28,819 nt of DNA from Chara braunii (GCA_003427395.1 BFEA01000105.1:957639-986457), one strand, 5' to 3'; numbered from the stretch's first letter, positions 10,851 to 18,800 are shown. Made by a program: numbers and translations. Notes: a model not told the origin generated them from the sequence alone.

Positions 10851-10944
10851 GAGCAGATGAACAACATTCCTAAATTTATTGGGGTTGGTAAGTTTCATGA
10901 TGATGTCTTAAGGTTGTCGCCCATTTTTAAAAGGAGGAAAACCA

Positions 10945-11020
10945 AAGAGCCTAGCTCGGTTGTTATACCCATGAAGTGTAATGAACTATTGAATTACAGA
11001 CCCGAGTTCGAATCCTGATC
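10945..11020 (+). mobile_element. tRNA-derived SINE-like head, copy 2
   Basis: A box TAGCTCGGTTGT at 10952-10963 and B box GAGTTCGAATCC at 11004-11015, both close to consensus. The region between shares ATACCCAT..A.TGT with copy 1 (ACACCCATAAATTGT). The 52-base spacing is slightly long. A third B box, AGTTCGAATCCTGATGG at 11101-11117, lies just downstream without a good A box. Confidence 0.5.
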
Positions 11021-11120
11021 GACATTGATAAATGCAATGAAATAATCATGAATTACTTGGTGCCGGTGAACTGACGATGATGTCTCGAAACCGTCTTCCA
11101 AGTTCGAATCCTGATGGATG

Positions 11121-11524
11121 TTGTTCAATTGGTCAACAGAATGAAGACTATAGAAAAAAAGGAGGAAAAATAAAAGGATGGGAATACCAGGTATACCCAG
11201 TCCCAGACGTCCGACTTACACCTATACTCGATAATGGCCTATGCAATTTATTTGCATACTCGAGACCCAGGTGGGCCAAGGTTGATAACGCGAAATTACA
11301 ATTATACCCAACTACCTGGATGCTCAAATTATGCACATACCGAGCAAATTATGTGCATACAGAACTTTGCCTGCCCGGTGGTTTTAGGGCATGAGCATAT
11401 TTTGTGCTCTCTAACCAAAGGCCTGTGGGACTGGGTACACATGTAATTTGGCACAAGGGAAAAGTAGGGGAAAGTAGGACGGGGTCCCTAGGACACTACA
11501 GATGCAATTTTCCCTTCTTGTTTT
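11121..11524. other. No supported gene
   Basis: Several overlapping frames on both strands without motifs. AAATTATGCACATAC and AAATTATGTGCATAC lie side by side at 11326-11360 and can pair. Confidence 0.35.
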
Positions 11525-11905
11525 GGGATAATTTGCTAAATGCCCCTGAAAGATATAGATAGATCAAAATGCCCTTTTGGGCCAAATTCTGTCTTATGCC
11601 CCTGTCAGGCTGGTGTGCAAGCAATCTGGACCTCACCGGGCCTTCGCCGTCTGCAATCGGGCCTTGGAAAAAAGTTGGCAAGTACAGGGGCACTTTGCAG
11701 AGTTGTACGGTGCCTGATAGGGGTATATTGCAAAGATGGGGGGTCCAAGAAACGGGGGACTTTGCAGAGTTGGGCGGTGCCTTGTAGGGGCCCAACCGAC
11801 ACCAGGGGGTATTTCACAAAAGTTTTTTCCTGTCAGAGGGTTATTCCACTCTATTCACATCTTTTAGTGGCATTTTAACTTATGGGGTATTTTGCAAATT
11901 ATCCC
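11525..11905. mobile_element. Terminal-inverted-repeat element, 381 bp, non-autonomous
   Basis: The left end GGGATAATTTGCTAAATGCC and the reverse complement of the right end GGGATAATTTGCAAAATACC match at 18 of 20 positions. The interior has a direct repeat, CTTTGCAGAGTTG..CGGTGCC with a TAGGGG tail, at about 11694-11727 and 11760-11793. No transposase is encoded. I found no convincing target duplication, so the superfamily is unassigned. Confidence 0.65.
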
Positions 11906-12150
11906 TATCGTTTGTTTTTTTTTTCCCCTTTTTATTTTTTAAAATTTAAAGGGGGCAGGCAACCTGCGCCGCATGGTCCCCCTATCGTTTTTTTTGGCGG
12001 GCGTTTTTTTTTTTTTTTTTTTTTTTCGTTTCCCAGACGCGGGCGGTTGGTTTCGGTTTGCCTTTTTTCGTGTTGGTTTCGCTTTGTTTTCTGCGCCTCG
12101 AACCGTTGCCGCTGTGCTGCCGTTTTGAGTCTTCCTGCGCTGTTTGAGAA

Positions 12151-12240
12151 CTGCAGTATTTTGCTCCTCCGCTCCAGTGGGGTTCGAACTCTGGTCTGTT
12201 CTCCAACGGTTCAGCAGGTGCGCTGAACCAACAAGTCGGC
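12151..12240 (-). mobile_element. Possible tRNA-like SINE head on the minus strand
   Basis: On the minus strand, TGGTTCAGCGCA (from 12230 down) resembles an A box and GAGTTCGAACC (12191-12181) is a B box, 39 bases apart. GGTTCAGC..GCTGAACC also forms a hairpin. The TTCGAAC..CCACTG motif recurs near 12280-12300 and 12450-12478, so it belongs to a repeated unit. Confidence 0.3.
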
Positions 12241-12325
12241 GGTCCTGCGCTTTTTGAACCAACTGTTGTTGGCGCTCATCTGCTTCAGTGGATTTCGAAC
12301 TCTGAGTTTGAACTCTGCCTCAGCG

Positions 12326-12446
12326 AGGGCGTACTCACACTACTACTTTTTCACCTATTTTTGGACGGAATTGCGGCCCGTACATCCAGGTATGGCAGTG
12401 AACGCGGTCAGATACACTTGAGAAACTGCTAGTGTGAGTACGCCCT
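12326..12446. mobile_element. Miniature element, AGGGCGTACTC family, copy A
   Basis: A 121-bp element with perfect 17-bp terminal inverted repeats, AGGGCGTACTCACACTA and its complement. The interior has GCGGCCCGTACATCCAGG and CGGTCAGATACACTTG. It splits a repeated sequence: TTCGAACTCTG and CTTCAGTGGA motifs occur on both sides. Non-autonomous; no target duplication is clear. Confidence 0.8.
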
Positions 12447-12476
12447 GAGGTTCGAACTCTGCTTCAGTGGAGCTCG

Positions 12477-12557
12477 AACCGTATGATCGGCGCCAACAAC
12501 CGCCGGTCCTGCGCCTGCGCTCTTTGAACAGTTGTTGTTGGCGCCGATCATACGGTT
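12477..12557. repeat. Perfect 24-bp inverted repeat
   Basis: AACCGTATGATCGGCGCCAA then CAAC (12477-12500) is the exact reverse complement of 12534-12557, with a 33-base G/C-rich spacer. The half-palindrome GATCATACGG recurs at 12568-12577. Confidence 0.9.
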
Positions 12558-12870
12558 GCTCTGCTGGATCATACGGTCTCTGCCAGGGCCCCCTCGCCGT
12601 TGCCGTGGCCCTTGCCCTTGCCCTTGCCCTTCCTGTTCGCCGTTGCCGTTGTCATTATCGTAATTACTACCGCCACCTGGTTTTGCACTCTCGCGGGGGG
12701 TGGGTGGTTGGGTGTGATGATCACCCAACCAAATACTCAGCTGCGCACCGAGGGGGTGAGGGGTCATTTTTCATTTCCTTCTTGACGGAAAAGAAAAAAA
12801 ACCCCGCCGGCCGGCGCTTGTTTGGAGCTTTTTCTGCACTGCATGTTGTGGCGACGCCTCTTCCCTGGTG

Positions 12871-12872
<2 letters not shown>

Positions 12873-12951
<79 letters not shown>
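12873..12951. repeat. CT microsatellite
   Basis: About 39 uninterrupted CT units. Confidence 0.97.
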
Positions 12952-12952
<1 letters not shown>

Positions 12953-13061
12953 GTACACACGGACACACGCAAAAGCTGATGATGAGTCGGTGAAACTCCG
13001 ACGTAACAGTCTGGCACACTCATGCTTTTCTTTAGTGGAGGTGTGCAAAGCGAACATGACA

Positions 13062-13135
13062 ACACACACACACACACACACACACACACCTTACTCACAC
13101 ACGCACCTTACTCACACACACGCCTTACTCACACA

Positions 13136-13136
<1 letters not shown>
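13062..13136. repeat. CA microsatellite with CCTTACTCACACACG minisatellite
   Basis: A CA tract followed by three copies of CCTTACTCACACAC-type units. Confidence 0.85.
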
Positions 13137-13137
<1 letters not shown>

Positions 13138-13203
<66 letters not shown>

Positions 13204-13204
13204 N

Positions 13205-13294
<90 letters not shown>
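13138..13294. repeat. CT microsatellite (with N) joined to CA microsatellite
   Basis: CT units from 13138 to 13253, interrupted by an N at 13204, then CA units to 13294. Polypyrimidine tracts of this length can form triplex DNA, and assembled length is unreliable. Confidence 0.95.
13204..13204. other. Single N inside a CT microsatellite
   Basis: An unresolved base within the long CT tract. The true tract length here cannot be trusted. Confidence 0.95.
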
Positions 13295-13295
<1 letters not shown>

Positions 13296-13382
13296 GCGCA
13301 CACAGACACACACACACACTCAGCTCGTCGCACGACTGACGAAACGTGAAAAATGGCCAGTGCGTCTTCTTCTTCACATTGA

Positions 13383-13504
13383 GGGCCTTGCCGCACCACT
13401 CGCCAGATGTGAAGAAGACAAAAACATGGCGGATGTATCTTTCCATGTTCTAGCTGGAGGTACATTCCCGTTTTGCACGTTTGGTGAGTAGTGCGGCGAG
13501 GCCC
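13383..13504. mobile_element. Miniature element, GGGCCTCGCCGCAC family, copy 1
   Basis: A 122-bp element starting GGGCCTTGCCGCACCACTCG and ending, in reverse complement, GGGCCTCGCCGCACTACTCA. It is flanked on both sides by TGA (13380-13382 and 13505-13507), a 3-bp target duplication as made by the PIF/Harbinger superfamily. The interior contains GGATGTATCTTTCC. No coding capacity. Confidence 0.8.
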
Positions 13505-13637
13505 TGAGTGGCCAATATCTATGTCATTATGCACTTCGGAAGTCGTGATCTCTCTCTCTCTCTCTCTTACCCTGGCCTCGTCGTGTCGGAGGTCGCCCTA
13601 TCATTTGGGTTCAATGCCCTCGTCACAACCTCCCATT

Positions 13638-13802
13638 CGATCTCGCAGCACGGCAAACGAAACGGATGATCTTCTCACAGAAGACGGCAAGATACATCCG
13701 TTACGTTACTATGAATACAAACAAATGCATCTTGCCACCTTGAGCGGGAAGGCGCATCCTTTTTTTTTTTTGTCTCATTTCGTGTGCCGTGCGGCGAGGC
13801 CC
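13638..13802. mobile_element. Miniature element, GGGCCTCGCCGCAC family, copy 2
   Basis: A 165-bp element. Its right end, in reverse complement, is GGGCCTCGCCGCACGGCACA. The left end has decayed in its first four bases but continues CTCGCAGCACGGCAAACGAA. Both sides are flanked by ATT (13635-13637, 13803-13805). The interior carries GCAAGATACATCCG, matching copy 1 in reverse. Confidence 0.7.
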
Positions 13803-14008
13803 ATTATCAATCCCCGCATCAACAGCTAAATCGCGACCCCCTCCAACATCGGGATCCGAATCCATACCGGGACTAGAATCGGATCCCGATGTATCGAGCT
13901 TGATCGGCAATCAGCGGCAGGTAACTCGTGAGGCTGATGACGATCCACGTCACATTTAATCGTTACGTCATCAGAAATTGGAATGGTTGCAATACGTATA
14001 TGACTGTA

Positions 14009-14012
<4 letters not shown>

Positions 14013-14056
<44 letters not shown>
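14013..14056. repeat. CT microsatellite ending in a possible splice acceptor
   Basis: A CT tract with one TT interruption, followed by AG at 14057-14058 and then GGTTCAGCC. As polypyrimidine plus AG it could serve as the 3' splice site for the RING exon. Confidence 0.9.
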
Positions 14057-14126
14057 AGGGTTCAGCCTCTACTGATTGATGAGTAGGTAGGTGAAAATTG
14101 GACGAAATAGTTTGTCACGGCCCGTC

Positions 14127-14181
14127 GTATGTTGTCCTCTTCTCCCTTTCTCCCTCTCTGCCTACGGTTTACCGGGCAGAT
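14127..14181 (+). repeat. Short dispersed duplicate of 15206-15264
   Basis: TTGTCCTCTTCTCCCTTTCT, CCCTCTCTGCC and ACGGTTTACCGGGCAG recur at 15206-15264 with small changes. Both copies also follow GGGTTCAGCC (14058 and 15190). The exon or its intron boundary has therefore been partly duplicated about 1.1 kb downstream. Confidence 0.7.
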
Positions 14182-14230
14182 CTTCTGCTTGACGATATAT
14201 ATTCCTCATTGTACACATCTCTATCACCCA

Positions 14231-14473
14231 GATATACGTTGTCCCTNTTGTGCCCAAGGACGCTGTCAGAACTGTATGATGCCGCAGTGTGATGAACGTC
14301 CTGCTGTTTTTTTGACATGTGGATAAACATGTCCTCTGTCAGGACTGTTTTGATGGGATGGTTCGTGCTATCCGTCCTGCTGAATGCTGTGCTGGCGCAG
14401 CTCTCCTTGGGCATCCTTGTGAACATCCACATCATCCTCACCGTAGCTGTCCTATCTGCCGAGGTGGGGACAG
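14231..14473 (+). pseudogene. RING-type zinc-finger exon, frame broken inside the zinc-binding motif
   Basis: Two adjacent frames together spell a RING finger (usually an E3 ubiquitin ligase domain binding two zinc ions). The first frame (14231-14323) gives CPxC, then CQNC, CDERPAVFL and TCG. The second (14328-14473) gives HVLC, QDC (Cys at 14346-14348) and, after a long loop, CPIC at 14448-14459. The order C-x2-C, C-x-H-x2-C, x2-C, C-x2-C is that of a RING. The break is four extra bases (TAAA, 14324-14327) between the TCG and the His, which also create a stop; a two-base loss from a CATAAACAT sequence would explain it equally well. The exon ends at a good donor, ACAG|GTAAAG, at 14473/14474. 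Possible acceptors are the CT tract plus AG at 14057-14058 or the CAG near 14178. An N at 14247 falls in a CPxC codon, so an assembly error is a real alternative to a pseudogene. Confidence 0.6.
14247..14247. other. Single N inside the RING exon
   Basis: An unresolved base in the middle of a CPxC codon (TNT) 77 bases before the frame break, indicating weak read support in this exon. Confidence 0.95.
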
Positions 14474-14568
14474 GTAAAGAAAAAAAGAAGAAAAGAAAAA
14501 GAGAAAAAAAAGAAAAAAAGAGAAAAAAAGAAAAAAAGAAAAAGAGAGAAAAAAGAAAAAAAGAAAAA
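14474..14568 (+). repeat. Purine-only A/G tract
   Basis: About 95 bases of irregular AAAGAAAAAAAG right after the RING exon donor site. Low complexity. Confidence 0.9.
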
Positions 14569-14709
14569 ATATGTTGATCTGTGGGATGTGTTATTTGCTT
14601 TGTGACAAGTGGATTATCTTTCTTTCCCTGTCAGGTTTGGTTTCCTCCTCCTTTTCTTTAGTACCTCTTTTTGGCCTTTTGGCTGCGCGCAAGTGGGGGG
14701 TCCTTGTGA

Positions 14710-14780
14710 CACACGGGGATGGATGGGGGCAGCCAGCGCTCAACCTGTCATCCACGTGGCTGGCCTTGTACGTAAGAGGT
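14710..14780 (+). repeat. Dispersed repeat ACACGGGGATG, copy 1
   Basis: ACACGGGGATGG..GGGCAGCCAGCGCTCAACC followed by CCACGTGGCTGGCCTTG and CGTAAGAGG. It matches 25808-25875 and, more weakly, 26421-26483. Confidence 0.65.
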
Positions 14781-14869
14781 GAAGAACAGGTGGGGCTTTC
14801 CTTCCTTACTTCTTTTTCTTTTTCTTGTTTTGTCTTTTTCCGCCTTTGCCCTCCGATTTCCAGTGTGAC

Positions 14870-14913
14870 TATATATATGTATATACACAATGTGACAATA
14901 TATATATATATAT
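14870..14913. repeat. TA-rich tract
   Basis: Two TATATATA blocks separated by CACAATGTGAC. Confidence 0.8.
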
Positions 14914-15205
14914 CGTTTCGTGGGTGTTTTGATGGCTTGTGATGGGGTGTGAACCGACAGTCTGTAGAGTTTTTTCCATCTGGTGTGGGTGAGTGATAGT
15001 CTGCTTTGATTTTCGTCACATGAGGCACCTTGAGGGCAGTGGTTGGTGGTCCCCACCTCCTCAAATGGGTATCATCAGTTGTCGGGCAGTCGTTGATGCT
15101 TAACCACAACCGAATGGGGTTAAGGTGGATTATTATATCACTTAAAGTGTAATCATAAGTTTAGGGGATTCTTCAGACTTTTTTTCAGGGTTCAGCCCCT
15201 CTCGT

Positions 15206-15264
15206 TTGTTATCCTCTTCTCCCTCTTGTCCCTCCCTCTCTGCCTACTACGGTTTACCGGGCAG
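15206..15264 (+). repeat. Second copy of the 14127 segment
   Basis: See the partner at 14127-14181. Preceded by TTTTTTTCAGGGTTCAGCCC, an acceptor-like sequence, but no RING codons follow it. Confidence 0.7.
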
Positions 15265-15351
15265 CTCTGTATTACATATGTATTCATGTACAGGGTCAGA
15301 TCTGACTTGTGTTGATTCAATGAATGTAAGCTCGGTGAGATCTCGCTTGTA

Positions 15352-15462
15352 AAGCGTATTCGCTCGAGGACTTTTTAACTGCAATTACGGCCCGTTGTGG
15401 GTGTATCTGACCGCAATTACGTCCAGAGCTGAGTAAAAACGGTCCTAGTCTGAGTACGCCCT
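15352..15462. mobile_element. Miniature element, AGGGCGTACTC family, copy B
   Basis: Right end in reverse complement is AGGGCGTACTCAGACTAGGA. The left end AAGCGTATTCGCTCGAGGAC is diverged. The interior GCAATTACGGCCCGTTGTGG and GTATCTGACCGCAATTACG parallel copy A. The flanks read TA on both sides (15350-15351, 15463-15464), weak evidence for a 2-bp target duplication. Confidence 0.6.
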
Positions 15463-15588
15463 TACTGTTATATTGATTCTCCGAATTAACGTGTATTGTA
15501 AAAAAAATGTGGACAGGCTAACCCCCCTTGGTTACCCTTGACTCATCCGTGAGTCTGGAGGGGTAAAGAATTATAAAAGTTGTCTGCC

Positions 15589-15649
15589 CATTCTTTACCC
15601 GTTTAAATGGGCAAATAAAAATAACACCCTTTTAAATGGGTAAAGAATG
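15589..15649. repeat. 22-bp inverted repeat
   Basis: CATTCTTTACCCGTTTAAAT.. pairs with ..TTTTAAATGGGTAAAGAATG across a short A-rich loop. Its right arm is also the first unit of the next minisatellite. Confidence 0.85.
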
Positions 15650-15890
15650 AGTAAAGGAGGGGTAAAGAATGTGAAAACGGTGAAGGGTAAAGAATGAGTA
15701 AAGGAGGGGTAAAGAATGTGAAAACAGTGAAGGGTAAAGAATGAGTAAGAAATGGGTAAAGAATGTGAAAACAATGGGTGAACAAAAAAAATGGGTGAAG
15801 AATGTTAAAACAATGGGCGAAGAATGTGGGTACAGGATAAGATAATGAATGGATAAAGGATGGGTGAAGAATGGGTGAAGAATGCCCTTG
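15638..15890 (+). repeat. GGGTAAAGAATG minisatellite, 47-bp period
   Basis: Units start at 15638, 15685 and 15732, each GGGTAAAGAATGAGTAAAGG, then GTAAAGAATGTGAAAAC. Degenerate units continue to about 15890, and one more motif lies at 16070-16082 beyond an inserted element. Confidence 0.85.
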
Positions 15891-15910
15891 TAAATAAATA
15901 GGTAGATAAT

Positions 15911-16057
15911 GGGCCTCGCTCCACTACTGAACATTCGACTTGAATCTGGATTGCAATATCGACCAGATACATTTGGACGGGTCCCAACATGTTCAATGTA
16001 TCGGGACCAGCGGAGGGTCCACATACATTTCGAATGTTGTGCAGTGTAGCGAGGACC
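15911..16057. mobile_element. Miniature element, GGGCCTCGC family, copy 3
   Basis: A 147-bp element. The left end GGGCCTCGCTCCACTACTGA and the reverse complement of the right end GGTCCTCGCTACACTGCACA pair; the next bases (ACATTCGA) also pair. AAT flanks both sides (15908-15910 and 16058-16060), again a 3-bp duplication. It appears to be inserted in the GGGTAAAGAATG repeat region. The AGATACAT motif of copies 1 and 2 is present. Confidence 0.75.
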
Positions 16058-16254
16058 AATATGGGTACTGGGTAAAGAATGCGTAACGGTAAGAACGGTC
16101 TTTCTTTTTACCCATTTAATACGTATTATTAATGTGCTTTTTTATCGCTTAATGTGCACTCTAATTTTTTTTTTTTACGCCGTAACAAATAAAAGAAGTA
16201 AATCTTAGGTATTGTAAGAGATCCCAAAAAAATTATAGCATGGGCACCTTAGAA

Positions 16255-16297
16255 CCTTTTCGACCGAATCTGGCCGTCATTACGGGCGGATACAATC
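16255..16297 (+). mobile_element. Element fragment, partner of 18465-18507
   Basis: CCTTTTCGACCGAATCTGGC then CGTCATTACGGGCGGATACA matches the reverse complement of 18466-18507 closely. The two could be ends of one 2.2-kb composite, or two independent fragments of one miniature family. The second is likelier, because everything between is simple repeat. Confidence 0.5.
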
Positions 16298-16395
16298 AGA
16301 AATGTTTCTGATAATGTCAAAAATTCATAATTTCAAGGAATGCTAACTTCTTGACCGTAGATTAGAACGATCAGCAGCAGTCTCCCCCTCCCCCC

Positions 16396-16622
16396 CCCCA
16401 AAGAAAAGAAAAAAAAAAGAAAAAGAAGAAAAAAGAGAAAAAAAAGAAGAAAAAGAAAAAATAAAGAAGGAGAAAAAGAAAAAAGAAGGAGAAAAAAGAA
16501 GGAGAAAAAAGAAGGAGAAAAAAGAAGGAGAAAAGGAAAAAGAAGAAAAAAAAGAAAAAAAAGAAAAAAAACAAGGAAAAAAAGGGGAAAAAAGAAAAAA
16601 AAGAAAAAGAAGAAGAAAGGCA
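16396..16622 (+). repeat. Purine-only A/G tract
   Basis: About 230 bases of AGAAAAAAG and GAAGGAGAAAAAA units. Low complexity; its open frames are meaningless. Confidence 0.95.
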
Positions 16623-16712
16623 GATGGATAATCAAGGGAAGTGAGAGGTGGACGACTTAGCGATATGACGTCGGTTCATCACGGATCTGCTTATTCGGAA
16701 TGCAGATGCACC

Positions 16713-16816
16713 TAACCGTGATTACGACCAAGTACTTTATCCCTTTTTGCCACCAACTTGATGGTAACCCTGATTACGACCAGGTACTTGAACTCCTTTT
16801 GCCACCGACTGGATGG
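16713..16816 (+). repeat. 52-bp tandem duplication
   Basis: Units 16713-16764 and 16765-16816 both read TAACC.TGATTACGACCA then TTTTGCCACC and TGGATGG, with about eight differences. The ATTACGACC core resembles the interior of the AGGGCGTACTC elements. Confidence 0.8.
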
Positions 16817-17522
16817 TTATGAATATTCGTTCTCCTTTTTTTTTTTTAATGTAAAGATGTATATTTATGAAAAGTAGCATTATAAGCTTTGAGGATATGG
16901 TTCTACGAATCTAGCCTTTTTTTTTTTCAGGGCACATTTTTTTTTTTTGTGTGTGGTTTAGTCTCATTGCAAGTCTTAGGGTTTTTTTTTTTTTTTTTTT
17001 TATAGGAGAAAAAGACTATCTTCAAGGATTATATAATCTATTAGTTTTCTAAATATTTTTCCCCTCATTGCGAGTTGTACCCTTTATTTAGGTAAAACCC
17101 TGCAAGTGTGCTTTTTCCTTTTTTGGCAAGCGTGGTGTGACCTAGGACTTTCCCCTCAACGGCACAAATCCTCGGTTAGTCCAGGAAAAAAAGTCCAACT
17201 GTATATATATATTATATATCATTTTTTCCAAAATTTCAAAAAAAATCCCGATTGTTTTTCATTCTTTTTCCCATCCCGCCTTTCCAAAATTTTCCTTTCC
17301 AAAATTTTTCAATTTTATGGAAACCAAAATTTTCCAGGTTTTTAATTCTTTTCCCATCCCCCCCCCCCCTCCCCCCCCCCTCCCCCCCCCCTCCCGGTTT
17401 CCCTCCTGTTTCATTCTTATTGTACAACCGCCATGGGGAAAAAAGGGGTCGATCAATAAGAGGGGATAACGTGGCGTTCGACGGACATCAGCAGGCAAAT
17501 GCCACGTCATCATCCGCTTCAG
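16817..17522. other. No supported gene
   Basis: Several poly-T runs. A block around 17225-17345 repeats CCAAAATTTTCC-type sequence, followed by C-runs broken by single T at 17361-17395. No coding motif. Confidence 0.4.
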
Positions 17523-17523
17523 G

Positions 17524-18066
17524 TGGATTGGTTCGTTGATTGGATCATTAATCGCTTCGTTGATTGGTTCGTTGATCGTTTCGTTCATTGCTTCGCTGAT
17601 TGGGTCGTTCATTGCTTGCTGATTGGGTCGTATTGGTTCGTTGATTGGATCATTAATCGCTTCGTTGCTGTCTCTTATACACATCTAGATGTGTATAAGA
17701 GACAGCATCGTTCATTGCTTGCTGATTGGGTCGTTGATTGCTTCGTTGAGTGGTTCGTTGAAGAGCGGAGCTTCGTTGACTTGTTGATTGGCTTTGCTGA
17801 TTGGCTTTCTTGATTGGCTCGTTGATTGATTCGTTGGACAGCGGAGCTTCGTTGAGTGGTTCGTTGAAGAGCGGAGCTTCGTTGACTTGTTGATTGGCTT
17901 TGTTGATTGGCTTTGTTGATTGGCTTTGTTGATTGGCTCGTTGATTGATTCGTTGGACAGCGGAGCTTCGTTGAGTGGTTCGTTGAAGAGCGGAGCTTCT
18001 TTGACTTGTTGATTGGCTTTGTTGATTGGCTTTGTTGATTGGCTTTGTTGATTGGCTCGTTGAAGA
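17524..18066. repeat. TTGATTGG minisatellite with 119-bp higher-order period
   Basis: Short units of the TTGATTGGCTTTG type are arranged into a higher-order repeat. GACAGCGGAGCTTCGTTGAG starts at 17837 and 17956, a 119-base period, with a partial earlier unit from about 17743. Long minus-strand frames here (Asn/Gln/Ser-rich) are repeat translations. The array contains the adapter artefact at 17668-17705, so copy number is unreliable. Confidence 0.9.
17668..17705. other. Nextera mate-pair junction adapter left in the assembly (artefact)
   Basis: CTGTCTCTTATACACATCT is followed immediately by its exact reverse complement, 38 bases in all. This is the Tn5 mosaic end in the head-to-head form made by Nextera mate-pair library circularisation. 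The 36 bases before it (17632-17667) exactly repeat 17527-17562, and 27 bases after it (17708-17734) exactly repeat 17605-17631, as expected when a chimeric read is built into a repeat. It is not a biological feature. Confidence 0.97.
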
Positions 18067-18265
18067 GCGGAGGTAAGGAGAGAGGGAGGGAGTGCTATCA
18101 ATGTAATGACGAGCGATTATCACCAACCAAACCATAATGGCTTCCTGCTACCCCCCCATGAAGGGGTGAAAGGGGATGATGAGGCTCCGCCACGTGTCGC
18201 CTCCGTGTGGAGGAGGTCGATGATCCAAATCACGGGAGGGTGGTGGCACTGAAAAAGCGGGATAA

Positions 18266-18269
<4 letters not shown>

Positions 18270-18319
<50 letters not shown>
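18270..18319. repeat. GA microsatellite
   Basis: About 24 uninterrupted AG units, followed by GGAGGAGG. Confidence 0.97.
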
Positions 18320-18321
<2 letters not shown>

Positions 18322-18464
18322 GAGGAGGGTGATTTGGGATGACCCGCTATACGTTGTACATGTGGGAGGGGGTGGTGGGGGGACCAGGAGGAAGGGGAGA
18401 ACAGGCAGGTAGAAGGAGAGAGAAGAGAAGGCAGAGGATCGCACAAGGAACTTTTCTGCTTGTA

Positions 18465-18507
18465 TCGGCCCATAATGACGGCCAGATTCGGTGGAAAAGG
18501 TTTGAGT
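18465..18507 (-). mobile_element. Element fragment, partner of 16255-16297
   Basis: CTTGTATCGGCCCATAATGA then CGGCCAGATTCGGTGGAAAA is the inverted partner of the 16.26 kb sequence, with about five differences. Confidence 0.5.
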
Positions 18508-18593
18508 GTGAATGTGTCCTCGATATCTGCAGTTAGTGCAGAGGGTGGATCATCCAAAGCACTTCAGTTGAGTGACGCTCAAGTGGGGCCAAC

Positions 18594-18716
18594 CGTCGGA
18601 GGAGGAAGGAGAAGAAGACGAAGGCGCGCAACACGCAGAGGAAATGGAGGGGGAGAAGAGGAGGAAGAAGAGGAGGAAGAAGAGGAGGAAGAAAGGAAAA
18701 AGAAGAACAGGAAGAA

Positions 18717-18750
<34 letters not shown>

Positions 18751-18800
18751 AGAACGGAAGAAGAGGAGGAAGAAAAGGAAGAGGAGGACGGCCACAAGGG
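18594..18800 (+). repeat. Purine-rich GGA/GAA tract
   Basis: GAGGAAGAAGAGG-type sequence encoding Glu/Lys/Arg runs in all plus frames. Looser purine richness continues to about 19080. No gene supported. Confidence 0.9.

Noticed and set aside
10945-11020. A functional tRNA gene
   Set aside because: A and B boxes are good, but no seven-pair acceptor stem or clean anticodon stem can be drawn; tRNA-derived repeat is the better reading.
12822-13349. Long open frames on both strands (up to 175 codons)
   Set aside because: They are translations of CT and CA microsatellites (Ser-Leu, Thr-His, Arg-Glu runs) and contain an N.
14571-14620. Cys cluster CGMCYLLCDKW after the purine tract
   Set aside because: Spacing fits no zinc-binding family and there is no supporting frame around it.
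15638-18066. CRISPR array
   Set aside because: The regular arrays here have no unique spacers between conserved repeats and the genome is eukaryotic.
17653-18135. 160-codon minus frame rich in Asn, Gln and Ser
   Set aside because: It is read from the TTGATTGG minisatellite and passes through the Nextera adapter; not a gene.
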